From assembly GCA_949502025.1 (NCBI GenBank), contig CATBCG010000053.1, positions 1 through 42,960 on the forward strand: a stretch of DNA of 42,960 bases, written 5' to 3'. The stretch is from MGBC131033 sp910585655. Its GTDB lineage: Bacteria; Bacillota; Clostridia; Lachnospirales; Lachnospiraceae. Numbering within the stretch: position 1 is the first letter of the stretch; every line of letters starts with the position of its first letter. Positions 15,950 to 25,042 of the stretch are shown one piece after another. The position numbers and the translations under genes were made by a program. The notes under the pieces were generated by a model. The model saw only the letters and a program-made list of their open reading frames with translations, was not told the DNA's origin and did no database searches.

Positions 15950-17326
15950 ATGGAAAAGAATAACGAATATCAGGTGCCGTGTCTGCCAAGGGGTCAAAAA
16001 GATCTGGAACTAGAAGTTCCCGGCTCAAAAAGCCTTACGAACCGGGCGCTTTTGCTGGCGGCGCTGGCTGACGGGACAAGTATCCTGCAGGGAGCGTTGT
16101 TTAGTGAGGATTCTCGGTATTTTTTAAAAGGACTGAAAGATTTGGGCTTTGAGGTAGAGGCAGACGAGGAACAAAAGACCGTCCGGGTAAAGGGGCTTGG
16201 TGGAAGGATGCCCCGGAAAACCGGACGCGTATATGTAGGAAGCGCCGGGACTGCCGCGCGGTTTTTGACAGCCATGTTGGCTTTTGCCGGTGGAACATAT
16301 GAGCTGGACGCTTCCGAACAGATGAAAAAGCGCCCGATGAAGCCGCTGCTGGAGGCGCTGACAGGGCTTGGCGTAGAGGTAAACTATCAAGGCGAGGTGG
16401 GATGCTTTCCGTTTGTACTACGATCAGAAGGCATAAAAGGCGGAGAAGTAAGCATTGATATCGGCGTGAGCAGCCAGTTTTTAAGCGCTCTGTTAATGGC
16501 AGGGACGATGCTGCCGGAAGGACTGCGGATTCATCTGACCGGAGAACGGAAGGCGCTCCCGTATGTTGAGATGACGGCAAAGCTGATGGAACGCTTTGGA
16601 GTGTGTGTCCGTCAGGAGAAAGTCTTGGGAAGCGGCGAAATGATCTGGATCGTACCGGGAAAGAGTCAAACGGCTTGTGACGCCGGGACTGCCGTCGGAA
16701 CCAGGTATCGTGCGGGAACGTATGAAATAGAGCCGGATTTGTCAGGCGCCTGCTATTTTTATACGATGGCGCTGCTGCTGGGGATTTCGGTACGAATACG
16801 GAGGGTACATCTGGACTCCTTGCAGGGGGATAAAAAATATTTGCAGGTGCTAAAACAGCTTGGATGCCAGGTCGAGGATACACCGGAGGGAGTGCAGGTA
16901 AACGGAAGGACGACAGAAGGGAATGGACTGATAGAATATCCTGGAATCACAGTCAATATGAATGATTTTTCCGATCAGACGATGACGATGGCAGTGGCGG
17001 CGGCGTTTGCCAAAACTCCCAGCCGGATAGAAGGAGTAGGGCATATTCGTTTTCAAGAGTCGAACCGTATTGCCGCTATTGTAACGGAACTGGGACGTCT
17101 GGGCATCGGCTGCAAAGAGCGTTCAGACGGACTTGAAATCTATCCGGCAGCCGTGCAGCCGGGGCGTGTCCGAACCTATGACGACCATCGGATGGCGATG
17201 GCGTTTGCGCTTATCGGACTGCGGGTTCCTGGAATTGTGATCGAAAATCCGGGCTGCTGTGCAAAAACTTTTGAGAATTATTTTGAGCTGCTGGAAGAAA
17301 TTGCCAGAGGATGCAAGAAACGATAA
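15950..17326 (+). CDS. aroA: 3-Phosphoshikimate 1-carboxyvinyltransferase (EPSP synthase)
   Basis: A 458-residue cytoplasmic enzyme that joins phosphoenolpyruvate to shikimate 3-phosphate in chorismate synthesis. Motifs: PGSKSLTNRALLLAALADG (substrate-binding lysine), GSAGTAARFLTAMLA, MKKRPMKPLLEAL, IEPDLSGACYF with a catalytic aspartate, and MNDFSDQTMTMAVAAAF. The start at 15950 has CAGGAAAGG 9 bp upstream; the open frame begins 33 codons earlier but that part crosses the promoter. First gene of a run aroA-metF-activation protein-metH; 19 bp separate it from metF, so aromatic and methionine genes appear co-transcribed. Confidence 0.93.
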   Translation: MEKNNEYQVPCLPRGQKDLELEVPGSKSLTNRALLLAALADGTSILQGALFSEDSRYFLKGLKDLGFEVEADEEQKTVRVKGLGGRMPRKTGRVYVGSAGTAARFLTAMLAFAGGTYELDASEQMKKRPMKPLLEALTGLGVEVNYQGEVGCFPFVLRSEGIKGGEVSIDIGVSSQFLSALLMAGTMLPEGLRIHLTGERKALPYVEMTAKLMERFGVCVRQEKVLGSGEMIWIVPGKSQTACDAGTAVGTRYRAGTYEIEPDLSGACYFYTMALLLGISVRIRRVHLDSLQGDKKYLQVLKQLGCQVEDTPEGVQVNGRTTEGNGLIEYPGITVNMNDFSDQTMTMAVAAAFAKTPSRIEGVGHIRFQESNRIAAIVTELGRLGIGCKERSDGLEIYPAAVQPGRVRTYDDHRMAMAFALIGLRVPGIVIENPGCCAKTFENYFELLEEIARGCKKR

Positions 17327-17345
17327 CATAGAAATGGAGTAAACG

Positions 17346-18224
17346 ATGAATTTAGAACATTTATTAAATCACAGGAAGGTATTATATTCTCTGGAGGTAT
17401 TTCCGCCAAAGGCGACGACTTCCATTGATACGATTTACAACACGCTATATGGTCTGCGGAGTTTAAAGCCGGACTTTATCAGCGTTACCTATGGGGCGGG
17501 AGGTTCTGAGACGCAGAAAAACAAAACCTGTGAGATCGCCTCTCTGATTAAAAAGGAGTATGGGATTGAGCCGGTCAGCCATCTGACCTGTATTGGTTCC
17601 GACAAGGCGGAAATAAAAGCCTCTTTAGAGCAGCTTCGAGAAAACGGCGTAGAAAATATTTTGGCGCTGCGCGGGGATCGGAGACCGGAAATCAAAGAGT
17701 CTAAGGATTTTAAATATGCCAGCGACCTGGTAGCGTTTATTAAGGAAACAGCTCCGGATTTCCATTTGATTGGGGCATGTTATCCGGAAGTGCATGGGGA
17801 AGCGGTCAGCCCGGAAGCGGATATCCGCAACCTGAAATACAAGATTGAGGCAGGCGTCAGCCATTTGGTGACGCAGCTCTTTTTTGACAACAATCGTTTT
17901 TATGAATTTTGGAATAAATGTATGCAGGTAGGGATTGACGTGCCGATAGAAGCAGGGATTATGCCGGTGACAAACCGTTCGCAGATTGAACGGATGGTAG
18001 TGATGTGCGGGGCGAGTATCCCGCTGCAGCTTCGCCGGATCATCGAAAAATTCGGGGACAATCCCAAAGTGCTAAAGGACGCGGGGATTGCTTACGCTAT
18101 CGGGCAGATCGTCGATCTGGTAGCGAACGGAGTGCGGGGAATTCATTTGTATACCATGAACCAGGTAGATACGGCGAGCCGGATTACCGAAAGTGTGGAA
18201 TATATGATCCGAAGCTGCAACTGA
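17346..18224 (+). CDS. metF: 5,10-Methylenetetrahydrofolate reductase
   Basis: A 292-residue flavoprotein TIM barrel making 5-methyl-THF, the methyl donor for MetH. Seen: LEVFPPK with the conserved glutamate near residue 20, FISVTYGAGG, HLTCIG, NILALRGDRRP and LVTQLFFDN, the usual family landmarks and length. GGAG precedes the ATG. It is placed directly upstream of the methionine synthase pair, so substrate production and use are encoded together. Firmicute enzymes of this type often work with electron carriers other than NADH; nothing here decides the donor. Confidence 0.93.
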   Translation: MNLEHLLNHRKVLYSLEVFPPKATTSIDTIYNTLYGLRSLKPDFISVTYGAGGSETQKNKTCEIASLIKKEYGIEPVSHLTCIGSDKAEIKASLEQLRENGVENILALRGDRRPEIKESKDFKYASDLVAFIKETAPDFHLIGACYPEVHGEAVSPEADIRNLKYKIEAGVSHLVTQLFFDNNRFYEFWNKCMQVGIDVPIEAGIMPVTNRSQIERMVVMCGASIPLQLRRIIEKFGDNPKVLKDAGIAYAIGQIVDLVANGVRGIHLYTMNQVDTASRITESVEYMIRSCN

Positions 18225-18295
18225 CCGGAGAGCCGGAGCATTCGGAAAGAAAGATAAATAAAAAAGACGACTGGAAAAGGAAGGAAAACAGGTAG

Positions 18296-18985
18296 ATGGA
18301 GCTGACACGAAAACTTCTGAAAAAGGAAGAGGTACTACGCTATTTAGGGTATCAGGGAACAGAGATTCCCCCGCATACAGAACGGTTGATTGAGAGCTGT
18401 ATATTGGAAACATTAAAGCTGGTACGTCCTTCCTATCTTTACCGCAGATATCCGATCCGGCAGTCGGCAGAGGGGATTTTGGTAGAGGGGACAACGCTTT
18501 GCATGAGCGGAGAGGATATCCGCAGACATTTGGAGGGGTGCGCGGAGATCTATTTGGTCTGTGCTACGGTAGGAGCGTTTGTAGACAAGCAAATCCGGCT
18601 GAAAATGGTGACGGAACCGGCGGCAGGCGTGGTACTGGATAGCTGCGGTTCAGTCGCGGTAGAACAAGTGATAGAGGCTGCCGAACGGGAAATTGAGCAG
18701 GAGGTAGAGGCAGAAGGGAAACGGATTACATGGCGCTTTAGCCCTGGATACGGAGATCTTCCCCTAAAGCTGCAGCAGGAACTGGCGGATACGTTGGATC
18801 TTCATCGGCGGCTGGGCGTAAGTGTGAGCGAGGATATGCTTCTGGCTCCTTCTAAATCGGTGACAGCGATCATTGGTGTTATGGAAACTGCCTGGCAGGA
18901 GGAAGGGGAGAAGGGCAGTAAATGCGAACGATGCCAAAACCGGGAACGCTGTAACTTTTATCAAAGGGAGGGTTTAAAAAAATGA
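18296..18985 (+). CDS. Stand-alone MetH reactivation (AdoMet-binding) protein
   Basis: A 229-residue protein related to the C-terminal activation domain of B12-dependent methionine synthase. The RFSPGYGDLPL motif (AdoMet binding) and the PSKSVTAIIGV strand are present; a Cys-rich tail CERCQNRERCNFYQ could bind metal or a cluster. In this arrangement the domain is a separate gene: it would reductively remethylate oxidised cobalamin on MetH. It overlaps metH by 4 bp (ATGA), which implies translational coupling and a stable ratio. A 71-bp gap separates it from metF. Confidence 0.87.
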   Translation: MELTRKLLKKEEVLRYLGYQGTEIPPHTERLIESCILETLKLVRPSYLYRRYPIRQSAEGILVEGTTLCMSGEDIRRHLEGCAEIYLVCATVGAFVDKQIRLKMVTEPAAGVVLDSCGSVAVEQVIEAAEREIEQEVEAEGKRITWRFSPGYGDLPLKLQQELADTLDLHRRLGVSVSEDMLLAPSKSVTAIIGVMETAWQEEGEKGSKCERCQNRERCNFYQREGLKK

Positions 18986-21504
18986 AGCAGATAACTATAC
19001 TGGACGGCGGCATGGGAACAATGCTCCAAAGTTTGGGGGCGCCTATGGGAAAAGTGCCGGAGGAACTCAATATCACGCATCCGGAACTGTTAAAGCAGAT
19101 ACACCGCAGTTATATAGAAAGCGGCGCAGATATCCTTTATGCCAATACGTTCAGCGCCAACCGCTATAAGCTGCGGGACAGTTCATATACCGTAGAGGAG
19201 CTGGTATCTGCCGGAGTCCGCAACGCCAGGGAAGCGGTAGAAGAAAGCGTCGGAGAAGGGAACGGAGATGGCAGGGAAAGCACGAGCCGGGTACAGGTGG
19301 CGCTGGATATCGGACCGGTGGGCAAGCTGTTGGAGCCAAACGGGGACTTAAAATTTGAAGAGGCGTATGAGATTTTTCGGGAGATGCTGGAGGCAGGCGC
19401 AGCGGCGGGCGCCGATCTGGTCGTCTTTGAGACGATGACGGATTTGCTGGAGATGAAAGCGGCTGTTCTGGCAGCAAAAGAGCATACCGGGCTGCCGGTT
19501 TATACGACGATGAGCTTTGAAAAAAACGGCAGGACGTTTACTGGTGTAACGGTGGCAGCAGCGGCGATTACGCTGACGGCGTTAGGAGTGGATGCGCTTG
19601 GAATCAACTGTTCACTGGGACCGGAAGAAATCCTGCCGATGGCGGAAGAAATGCTGCGCTATACGCATTTGCCGGTAATCGTAAAGCCAAACGCCGGGCT
19701 TCCGAACCTGATGACGCAGCAATATGACGTAGAACCGGAGGAATTTGCCCGACAGATGAAGCAAATGTTGGAAAAGGGTGTTCGTATCGTAGGGGGCTGC
19801 TGCGGGACGACGCCGGAGTATATCAAAAAGCTGCAGAAGGTATGCGCAGACTGGGCTTTTGAGAACCAAGCTTTCGGTCAGACGCACGCTGAACAACAGA
19901 CCTGTTCCACACAGGCACATTCCTGGCTTTGCAGCGCGAATCAGGTAGTAGAGGTAAGTGGTGTCCGTGTCGTCGGAGAGCGGATTAACCCGACAGGAAA
20001 GAAGCTGTTTAAGGAAGCGCTCCGCAATCACAACCTGGGCTATATTTTAAATCAGGCGTTGGAACAGGTGCAGGCAGGGGCACAGATTCTGGACGTCAAT
20101 GTGGGGCTGCCGGAAATTGACGAAAAGCAGATGATGGTAGACGTTATAAAAGAGCTGCAGGGGATTTTGGATGTGCCGTTGCAGATTGATTCGACCAATC
20201 CGGAAGTACTGGAAGCCGCGCTGCGGATTTATAACGGCAAGCCGCTGGTCAATTCGGTCAATGGTGAGCAAGCGGTACTGGATCAGATTCTGCCCCTGGT
20301 GAAAAAATACGGAGCAGCCGTGATTGGTCTGACGTTGGACGAGTCTGGTATTCCAGACAAAGCAGAAGAGCGTGTGGCGATAGCGGAAAAAATCGTGCGT
20401 GCAGCAGAGTGTTACGGAATCGCCAGAGAGGATATTTATATCGACTGCCTGACGATGACGGCCTCGGTCAAGCAGGCAGAGGTAGCGGAAACCTTAAAAG
20501 CAGTCAGTATGGTCAAGGAGCGTTTGGGAGTAAAGACACTCCTTGGCGTATCGAACATTTCCTTTGGTCTGCCGAACCGGGAACTGATTAACACAGCCTT
20601 TTTGACGATGGCGCTGGAACATGGGCTGGATCTGCCGATTATGAATCCAAACAACGCGGCGATGATGGGAGCGGTCGATGCGTATCGTGTACTGTGCGGG
20701 GAGGATAGCGGATCGCAGGCGTATGTGGAAAAATACCACGGGCAAGTGGTAGAAACAAAACTGGCGGCAAAGGAGGCAGCAGGCGGACAGATAAAGAAGA
20801 ACGAGTCGTCGGATGAAACAGGCTCCGGAGAAGGCAATGCTTCTTCAAAGAACGGCGTATTGACGGAAAAGCTGCGTTACGCCGTATTAAAAGGAATTAA
20901 GGATAGCGCAGGAGAGGATACGAGAGAATTACTCAAAGAGCAGGAGCCGCTTGCGCTGGTCAACGGAATTTTGATTCCCGCGTTGGATCAGGTAGGTGTG
21001 GAATTTGAAGAGGGACGCTTGTTTCTGCCGCAGCTCCTTCAATCTGCCGGGGCGGCACAGGCTGCTTTTGAGGTAATCAAACAATATATGGCTTCCCAGC
21101 CGAAGCAGGAGGGAGCCGGAGAAACGGCGATTTCCAAAGGGAAGATTATCCTGGCTACGGTAAAAGGAGATATTCATGATATCGGGAAAAATATTGTAAA
21201 GGTAGTATTGGAAAATTATGGATATCAGGTAATCGATTTGGGAAAAGACGTGCCGGTAGAAACGGTTGTGGAAACGGCAAAGCAAACCAAGGCGCCGTTA
21301 GTGGGGCTAAGCGCTTTGATGACGACGACCGTAGTCCATATGGAGGCGACGATTCAGGCAATCCGGGAAGCCGGGCTGGATTGTAAAATCATGGTAGGCG
21401 GCGCCGTCCTTACGCCGGAGTATGCCCAAAAAATCGGTGCGGATTATTACGCAAAGGACGCAAAGCAATCTGCGGATATTGCAAAAGAAGTGTTTGGAGG
21501 GTAA
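18982..21504 (+). CDS. metH: Cobalamin-dependent methionine synthase (without activation domain)
   Basis: An 840-residue cytoplasmic enzyme transferring methyl from methyl-THF through cobalamin to homocysteine. Order: homocysteine domain (about 1-290; zinc ligands C210, C273 and C274 in INCSLG and GGCCGTTPEY), pterin-binding domain (about 320-590; VVGERINPTGKKLF), a helical cap (about 630-700) and the B12 domain (about 705-840; GDIHDIGKNIV, the cobalt-ligand His). The reactivation domain is the separate upstream gene. The linker before the cap (about 593-625) is long and rich in K, S, E and G, without matching structure in the usual family. The AdoMet sensor-type regulation seems absent from the leader. 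Confidence 0.93.
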   Translation: MKQITILDGGMGTMLQSLGAPMGKVPEELNITHPELLKQIHRSYIESGADILYANTFSANRYKLRDSSYTVEELVSAGVRNAREAVEESVGEGNGDGRESTSRVQVALDIGPVGKLLEPNGDLKFEEAYEIFREMLEAGAAAGADLVVFETMTDLLEMKAAVLAAKEHTGLPVYTTMSFEKNGRTFTGVTVAAAAITLTALGVDALGINCSLGPEEILPMAEEMLRYTHLPVIVKPNAGLPNLMTQQYDVEPEEFARQMKQMLEKGVRIVGGCCGTTPEYIKKLQKVCADWAFENQAFGQTHAEQQTCSTQAHSWLCSANQVVEVSGVRVVGERINPTGKKLFKEALRNHNLGYILNQALEQVQAGAQILDVNVGLPEIDEKQMMVDVIKELQGILDVPLQIDSTNPEVLEAALRIYNGKPLVNSVNGEQAVLDQILPLVKKYGAAVIGLTLDESGIPDKAEERVAIAEKIVRAAECYGIAREDIYIDCLTMTASVKQAEVAETLKAVSMVKERLGVKTLLGVSNISFGLPNRELINTAFLTMALEHGLDLPIMNPNNAAMMGAVDAYRVLCGEDSGSQAYVEKYHGQVVETKLAAKEAAGGQIKKNESSDETGSGEGNASSKNGVLTEKLRYAVLKGIKDSAGEDTRELLKEQEPLALVNGILIPALDQVGVEFEEGRLFLPQLLQSAGAAQAAFEVIKQYMASQPKQEGAGETAISKGKIILATVKGDIHDIGKNIVKVVLENYGYQVIDLGKDVPVETVVETAKQTKAPLVGLSALMTTTVVHMEATIQAIREAGLDCKIMVGGAVLTPEYAQKIGADYYAKDAKQSADIAKEVFGG

Positions 21505-21509
21505 GGGCA

Positions 21510-22340
21510 ATGCTAGTGACAGCGACGAAAGAGGACATAGAGCAATATATGGAATTCGCCTATTCCCTGGCGATGGATCAGACCAAATCCGGGTATCGGC
21601 TTTTTTCAGATGGAGTTTCGACAAAGGATCAGTTTATCGATCACGTCTGGAAGGGCTATCAGCAAGGGGATCAGGAACTTCTTCTTTTTATATCGGAAGG
21701 GAACGTAGAAGGTTGGATTCAGTTCTATTTTATAGAAAAGGATCGATACCTTCAGACAACCGGTTTTCTGACCAACCGGAACACAGAGCAGGCATTGGCA
21801 GAGTTTATCGAATATACGAGAGAGCATTTTGCTGGCTATAAGCTGTATTTGGGATTTCCAAAGAAAAATTCCCGTGCTACGGCATTTTTACAAAAAAGCG
21901 GCGCCAGGCTAGTAGAAGAAGCTTATCATGATATTTTTCTTTTAGAGGATTCTAAACTGCCGCCTGTACCGAACGGTCTGGTAAGGGTGACAGAAAGCAA
22001 TTTTTCGGAATTCCGGGAAATACATCAGACAGAACCAGACACCTACTGGAACTCTGATCGTATGTATGCTGCCTTGGATAAGTGGATAATTTATCTGTTA
22101 TATCGGGAAGAAAAAGCAGTAGGATATCTTTGTGCAAGAGATGGGGAAATCTATCATCTGGGCTATCGGGATCGGAGCTTTGACCCGGAAGTATACAAGG
22201 CTTTGGTGGCAAAGATATTGCAGGATTTTAAGAAAGCGGGCTATCCGTATCTGATCTTTTTTAACGAGGAAGAAAGCCAGGCAACCGCATTAGAGCTGGG
22301 ATTTTCCTGTGTAAGCGAATATGTTTTATATATCAGATAA
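21510..22340 (+). CDS. GNAT-type acyltransferase, two-domain
   Basis: A 276-residue protein that looks like two tandem GNAT-like halves: about 1-145 (ending KKNSRATAFLQKSGARLVEEAYHDIFL) and about 150-276 (ending EEESQATALELGFSCVSEYVLYI). Both halves close with the strand-helix-strand pattern in which a residue run at/just before G-F/G-A leads into the last strand, typical of GNAT acetyltransferases. A clear acetyl-CoA loop (Q/RxxGxG/A) is not obvious, so activity is uncertain. It starts 6 bp after metH with GGAGGG at the junction and is the last gene of the operon, before a strong terminator. Confidence 0.65.
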   Translation: MLVTATKEDIEQYMEFAYSLAMDQTKSGYRLFSDGVSTKDQFIDHVWKGYQQGDQELLLFISEGNVEGWIQFYFIEKDRYLQTTGFLTNRNTEQALAEFIEYTREHFAGYKLYLGFPKKNSRATAFLQKSGARLVEEAYHDIFLLEDSKLPPVPNGLVRVTESNFSEFREIHQTEPDTYWNSDRMYAALDKWIIYLLYREEKAVGYLCARDGEIYHLGYRDRSFDPEVYKALVAKILQDFKKAGYPYLIFFNEEESQATALELGFSCVSEYVLYIR

Positions 22341-22365
22341 GAGTGGAATTACGCCGTAAGAATAC

Positions 22366-22402
22366 AGAGCCGGAGTTTTGATTTTTTCAAAACTCCGGCT
22401 CT
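22366..22402. terminator. Strong terminator after the met operon
   Basis: A 15-bp stem AGAGCCGGAGTTTTG (22366-22380) pairs with 22388-22402 over a 7-base loop and is followed by AATTTTG. GTGGAATT at 22343 and AATTCCAC near 22440 could form a further outer pairing around it. It lies between convergent operons. Confidence 0.85.
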
Positions 22403-22479
22403 AATTTTGTATGGATTAGGAAAGTTCTCTAGGCGAGAATTCCACTTTATGGAATTCTTTTTCAAAGTCTGTTTGTTGA

Positions 22480-23754
22480 TTATGGCTGAGAAGGCGTTTC
22501 TGATTGCCCGGTTGTATCATCGGCTCCGGCTCCTTCCGGCAGCTCCGGCTTGTCCGGATCAAAAATAAAGGAATGAAGAGTGGCTTTGGTTTCCTCCCAA
22601 TGTGGGACAAGAACACGTTTCCGGTCAATCGTCGTATCGTCAAAGCATCCGTCCTCCGGCAGCCGCAGGTTGTCCAGGCTCATATCCTTTAGACCGATTT
22701 CCAGAGCATCGGATAAATAAACCTTACAGTTGTTTTTCCGTATGTCGGTCTCTACTAAAGGCAGAACGGTATTGACAACGGAGAGCATTTCCGGAATACT
22801 GGCAGTCTTTAATTCGGAAAAAATAGAATTCATTACCCGACGGTGCCTGGAAGTACGTCCCATATCATTGTTGGAGCCGTCTAAAGTAGCGACTTTACGA
22901 ACCCGACAGTAGCCCAGCGCCTGGTTGCCGTTGACGCGCTGCTTACCGGCAACGACGTTGCGGTAGGATTTGTTGGAAATATAATTCGTATGGTTTAAGT
23001 AATAAGCTTCCTCGTCAGTCAATTCCAGCTCGATTCCACCTAAAGCATCAATGATCTGCTCAAAGGTATCAAATCCGACCAGAGCATAACCGTCTAATTG
23101 AATATCATAATTGAGGGCAATCGTCTCATATAAAGTATTGATTCCGCCCTTAGCGTAGGCTACGTTAATACGATCGTCACCATAGCCAGGGATTGTCACC
23201 CAACTGTCCCGCATCAGGGAGGTCAGCTTCATTTTTTTTGTCTTGGTATTTAAGGTAGCAATCATGATAGAATCGGTATGCCCTTTACTTTCAATCGCTT
23301 CTAAACCAAGCAGCAGGATGTTGTAGACGCCCTCTTCATGTCTGGCATTACGGAAGGTATCCGACATCAGACTAAGGCTGACATTTGGAGTAAGCTCCCC
23401 GTCTAAAAGATCGGTATCATCTGCCGAATCAGGATCGTCCTTTCCGGTATAATTGATTTTGTTATACGCATATTCCGTCGCTAAGTTGATCATAAAGTCC
23501 CTGCCAGGTTTGGTAAAAATCAAAAACGCCACACAGGCACTCATCAGCAGGATTATCGTAGCGATGATTTTCAGTGCGCGACCTTTTTTCTTTTTTCTTT
23601 TATGTTTTTTGCCATTGTGTCCTTGCCTTGATGTATGATTCATAGGGGTATCCATCTCCTCTTGTACTTGCCTGGCGAGAGAACGGCTCAGGCTTTTTGT
23701 TAAATCGAAATCATCAGAGTAATCCTGTTCTGATGTATCTGGCTGCTTTTTCAA
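22480..23754 (-). CDS. LytR-CpsA-Psr (LCP) family cell-wall glycopolymer transferase
   Basis: A 424-residue type II membrane protein: a basic cytoplasmic N-terminus (KKHKRKKKKGR), one membrane helix (about 62-82) and an external LCP domain (about 140-350; YNILLLGLE, TDSIMIATLNTKTKKM, SLMRDSWV, DRINVAYAKGG, and the RTSRHRRVM arginine cluster). LCP enzymes attach teichoic acids, capsule or other lipid-linked polymers to peptidoglycan. A P/E/D-rich tail follows. The start is a TTG at 23754 with AGGATGAGGA just upstream; a nearby ATG is out of frame. Own promoter, divergent from manA. Confidence 0.88.
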   Translation of the reverse strand: MKKQPDTSEQDYSDDFDLTKSLSRSLARQVQEEMDTPMNHTSRQGHNGKKHKRKKKKGRALKIIATIILLMSACVAFLIFTKPGRDFMINLATEYAYNKINYTGKDDPDSADDTDLLDGELTPNVSLSLMSDTFRNARHEEGVYNILLLGLEAIESKGHTDSIMIATLNTKTKKMKLTSLMRDSWVTIPGYGDDRINVAYAKGGINTLYETIALNYDIQLDGYALVGFDTFEQIIDALGGIELELTDEEAYYLNHTNYISNKSYRNVVAGKQRVNGNQALGYCRVRKVATLDGSNNDMGRTSRHRRVMNSIFSELKTASIPEMLSVVNTVLPLVETDIRKNNCKVYLSDALEIGLKDMSLDNLRLPEDGCFDDTTIDRKRVLVPHWEETKATLHSFIFDPDKPELPEGAGADDTTGQSETPSQP

Positions 23755-23841
23755 TATTCCTCATCCTTTCGACCTTTCTATAAGCAAAATGGTAACTGTC
23801 TGTAAAACGCAGAAAACCGTTCAAGCTTTATGGACGGTTCT

Positions 23842-23850
23842 ATCATAGCA
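23842..23850 (-). promoter_or_regulatory. Extended -10 promoter of the LCP gene
   Basis: The minus strand reads TGCTATGAT, an extended -10, about 88 bp upstream of the TTG start; no good -35 is seen. Confidence 0.45.
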
Positions 23851-23880
23851 TACTTTTCCCGGAAAATATATTAAATTTTT

Positions 23881-23909
23881 TTGACTTTTTCACAAAATTA
23901 CAGGATAAT
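23881..23909 (+). promoter_or_regulatory. Promoter of the manA-signalling gene cluster
   Basis: TTGACT (23881-23886) and GATAAT (23904-23909) are separated by 17 bp, about 45 bp before the manA ATG. Confidence 0.65.
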
Positions 23910-23953
23910 AGAAGAGGAGAGAAGAAAAAAGAAAAAAGAGAGGAGAGCTTGGC

Positions 23954-25012
23954 ATGAAAATATTATGGATGGAACCAGTGATGAAACAGATGATTTGGGG
24001 CGGAAACCGTCTGCGGACGGAATTCGGTTATGAGATACCAGGAGAACATACAGGGGAATGTTGGGCAATCAGCGCGCATCCGACCGGAGACTGCCGGGTA
24101 AAAATAATATCAGGAATACAGCCGCAGCGAAAACAGCCGCTAAAAGAATTGCAGGAACAACAGGAACAGGCGGAACGGGGGAATTTGCCGGAAGACGTAA
24201 GTCTTCTTTCGGAGCTATGGCGAGAACACCGGGAACTGTTTGGCGGGATGGAGGGGGAGGTATTTCCACTACTGACTAAAATTATCGACGCTACTGCAGA
24301 TTTGAGTATTCAGGTTCATCCGGACAACGAGTACGCAAGGGAGCATGAAAACGGCTCTTTGGGAAAAACGGAATGTTGGTATATTTTAGGCTGTGATCCA
24401 GGAACAACGATTATTATCGGGCATCATGCAAGAACAAAGGAGGAGCTGCGGGAGCTGGTAGAGGCTGGACGATTCCAGGAGCTGATCCGGGAAATTCCGG
24501 TGCATCCAGGCGACTTTTTTCAGATCAATCCGGGCTGTGTTCATGCGATTAAGGGCGGAACGCTGCTGTTAGAGACACAGCAAAGCAGCGATATCACCTA
24601 CCGGCTTTATGATTATGGGAGGCTTCAGGATGGGAAGCCAAGGGAACTGCATCTGGAAAAAAGTATGGATGTGATTATCTGTCCGGCAGAGAATTCGCCG
24701 GACGAGAAGGAACATGCCGGGGCGGAGGCTGCGCGGCGGTATATCCGTTATCAGACAGAGGATGGTTCCTTTGTAGAGCATCTGACGACCTGCCCTTATT
24801 TTACCGTAGAACGGATCGGTGTGAAAGGGAAGCTTTCCCTGACGGAGATCCGGGAGACGGGTTCGGTAAAATTTGATCTGTTCAGCGTGATAGCCGGGGA
24901 AGGGAGCCTGGGTGGGATTGTGTTGAAAAAGGGCGATCATTTTATTGTGCCGTATGGCTGTGGGGAAGAGGAGTTTTTGGGGGAGATGGAGCTGATTCAT
25001 GCGACGCCGTGA
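23954..25012 (+). CDS. manA: Mannose-6-phosphate isomerase, class I
   Basis: A 352-residue zinc cupin enzyme interconverting mannose 6-phosphate and fructose 6-phosphate, feeding mannose use or mannose supply for glycans. Seen: the N-terminal WGGNRLRTEFG, IQVHPDNEYA (zinc His), LGKTECWYIL (zinc Glu) and the second-half NPGCVHAIKGG with a further His, then TYRLYDYGR. The usual length for the short Firmicute form (about 310-350). GAGGAGAG precedes the start. The response-regulator gene begins only 30 bp downstream, so it is probably co-transcribed with the signalling genes. Confidence 0.9.
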   Translation: MKILWMEPVMKQMIWGGNRLRTEFGYEIPGEHTGECWAISAHPTGDCRVKIISGIQPQRKQPLKELQEQQEQAERGNLPEDVSLLSELWREHRELFGGMEGEVFPLLTKIIDATADLSIQVHPDNEYAREHENGSLGKTECWYILGCDPGTTIIIGHHARTKEELRELVEAGRFQELIREIPVHPGDFFQINPGCVHAIKGGTLLLETQQSSDITYRLYDYGRLQDGKPRELHLEKSMDVIICPAENSPDEKEHAGAEAARRYIRYQTEDGSFVEHLTTCPYFTVERIGVKGKLSLTEIRETGSVKFDLFSVIAGEGSLGGIVLKKGDHFIVPYGCGEEEFLGEMELIHATP

Positions 25013-25042
25013 GGAATATCGGCAGGCGGGAAGGGGAAACAG

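Noticed and set aside
16101..16883. 260-codon minus-strand open frame across aroA
   Set aside because: Shadow of aroA: rich in P, S and R, no ribosome binding site, no recognisable motifs.
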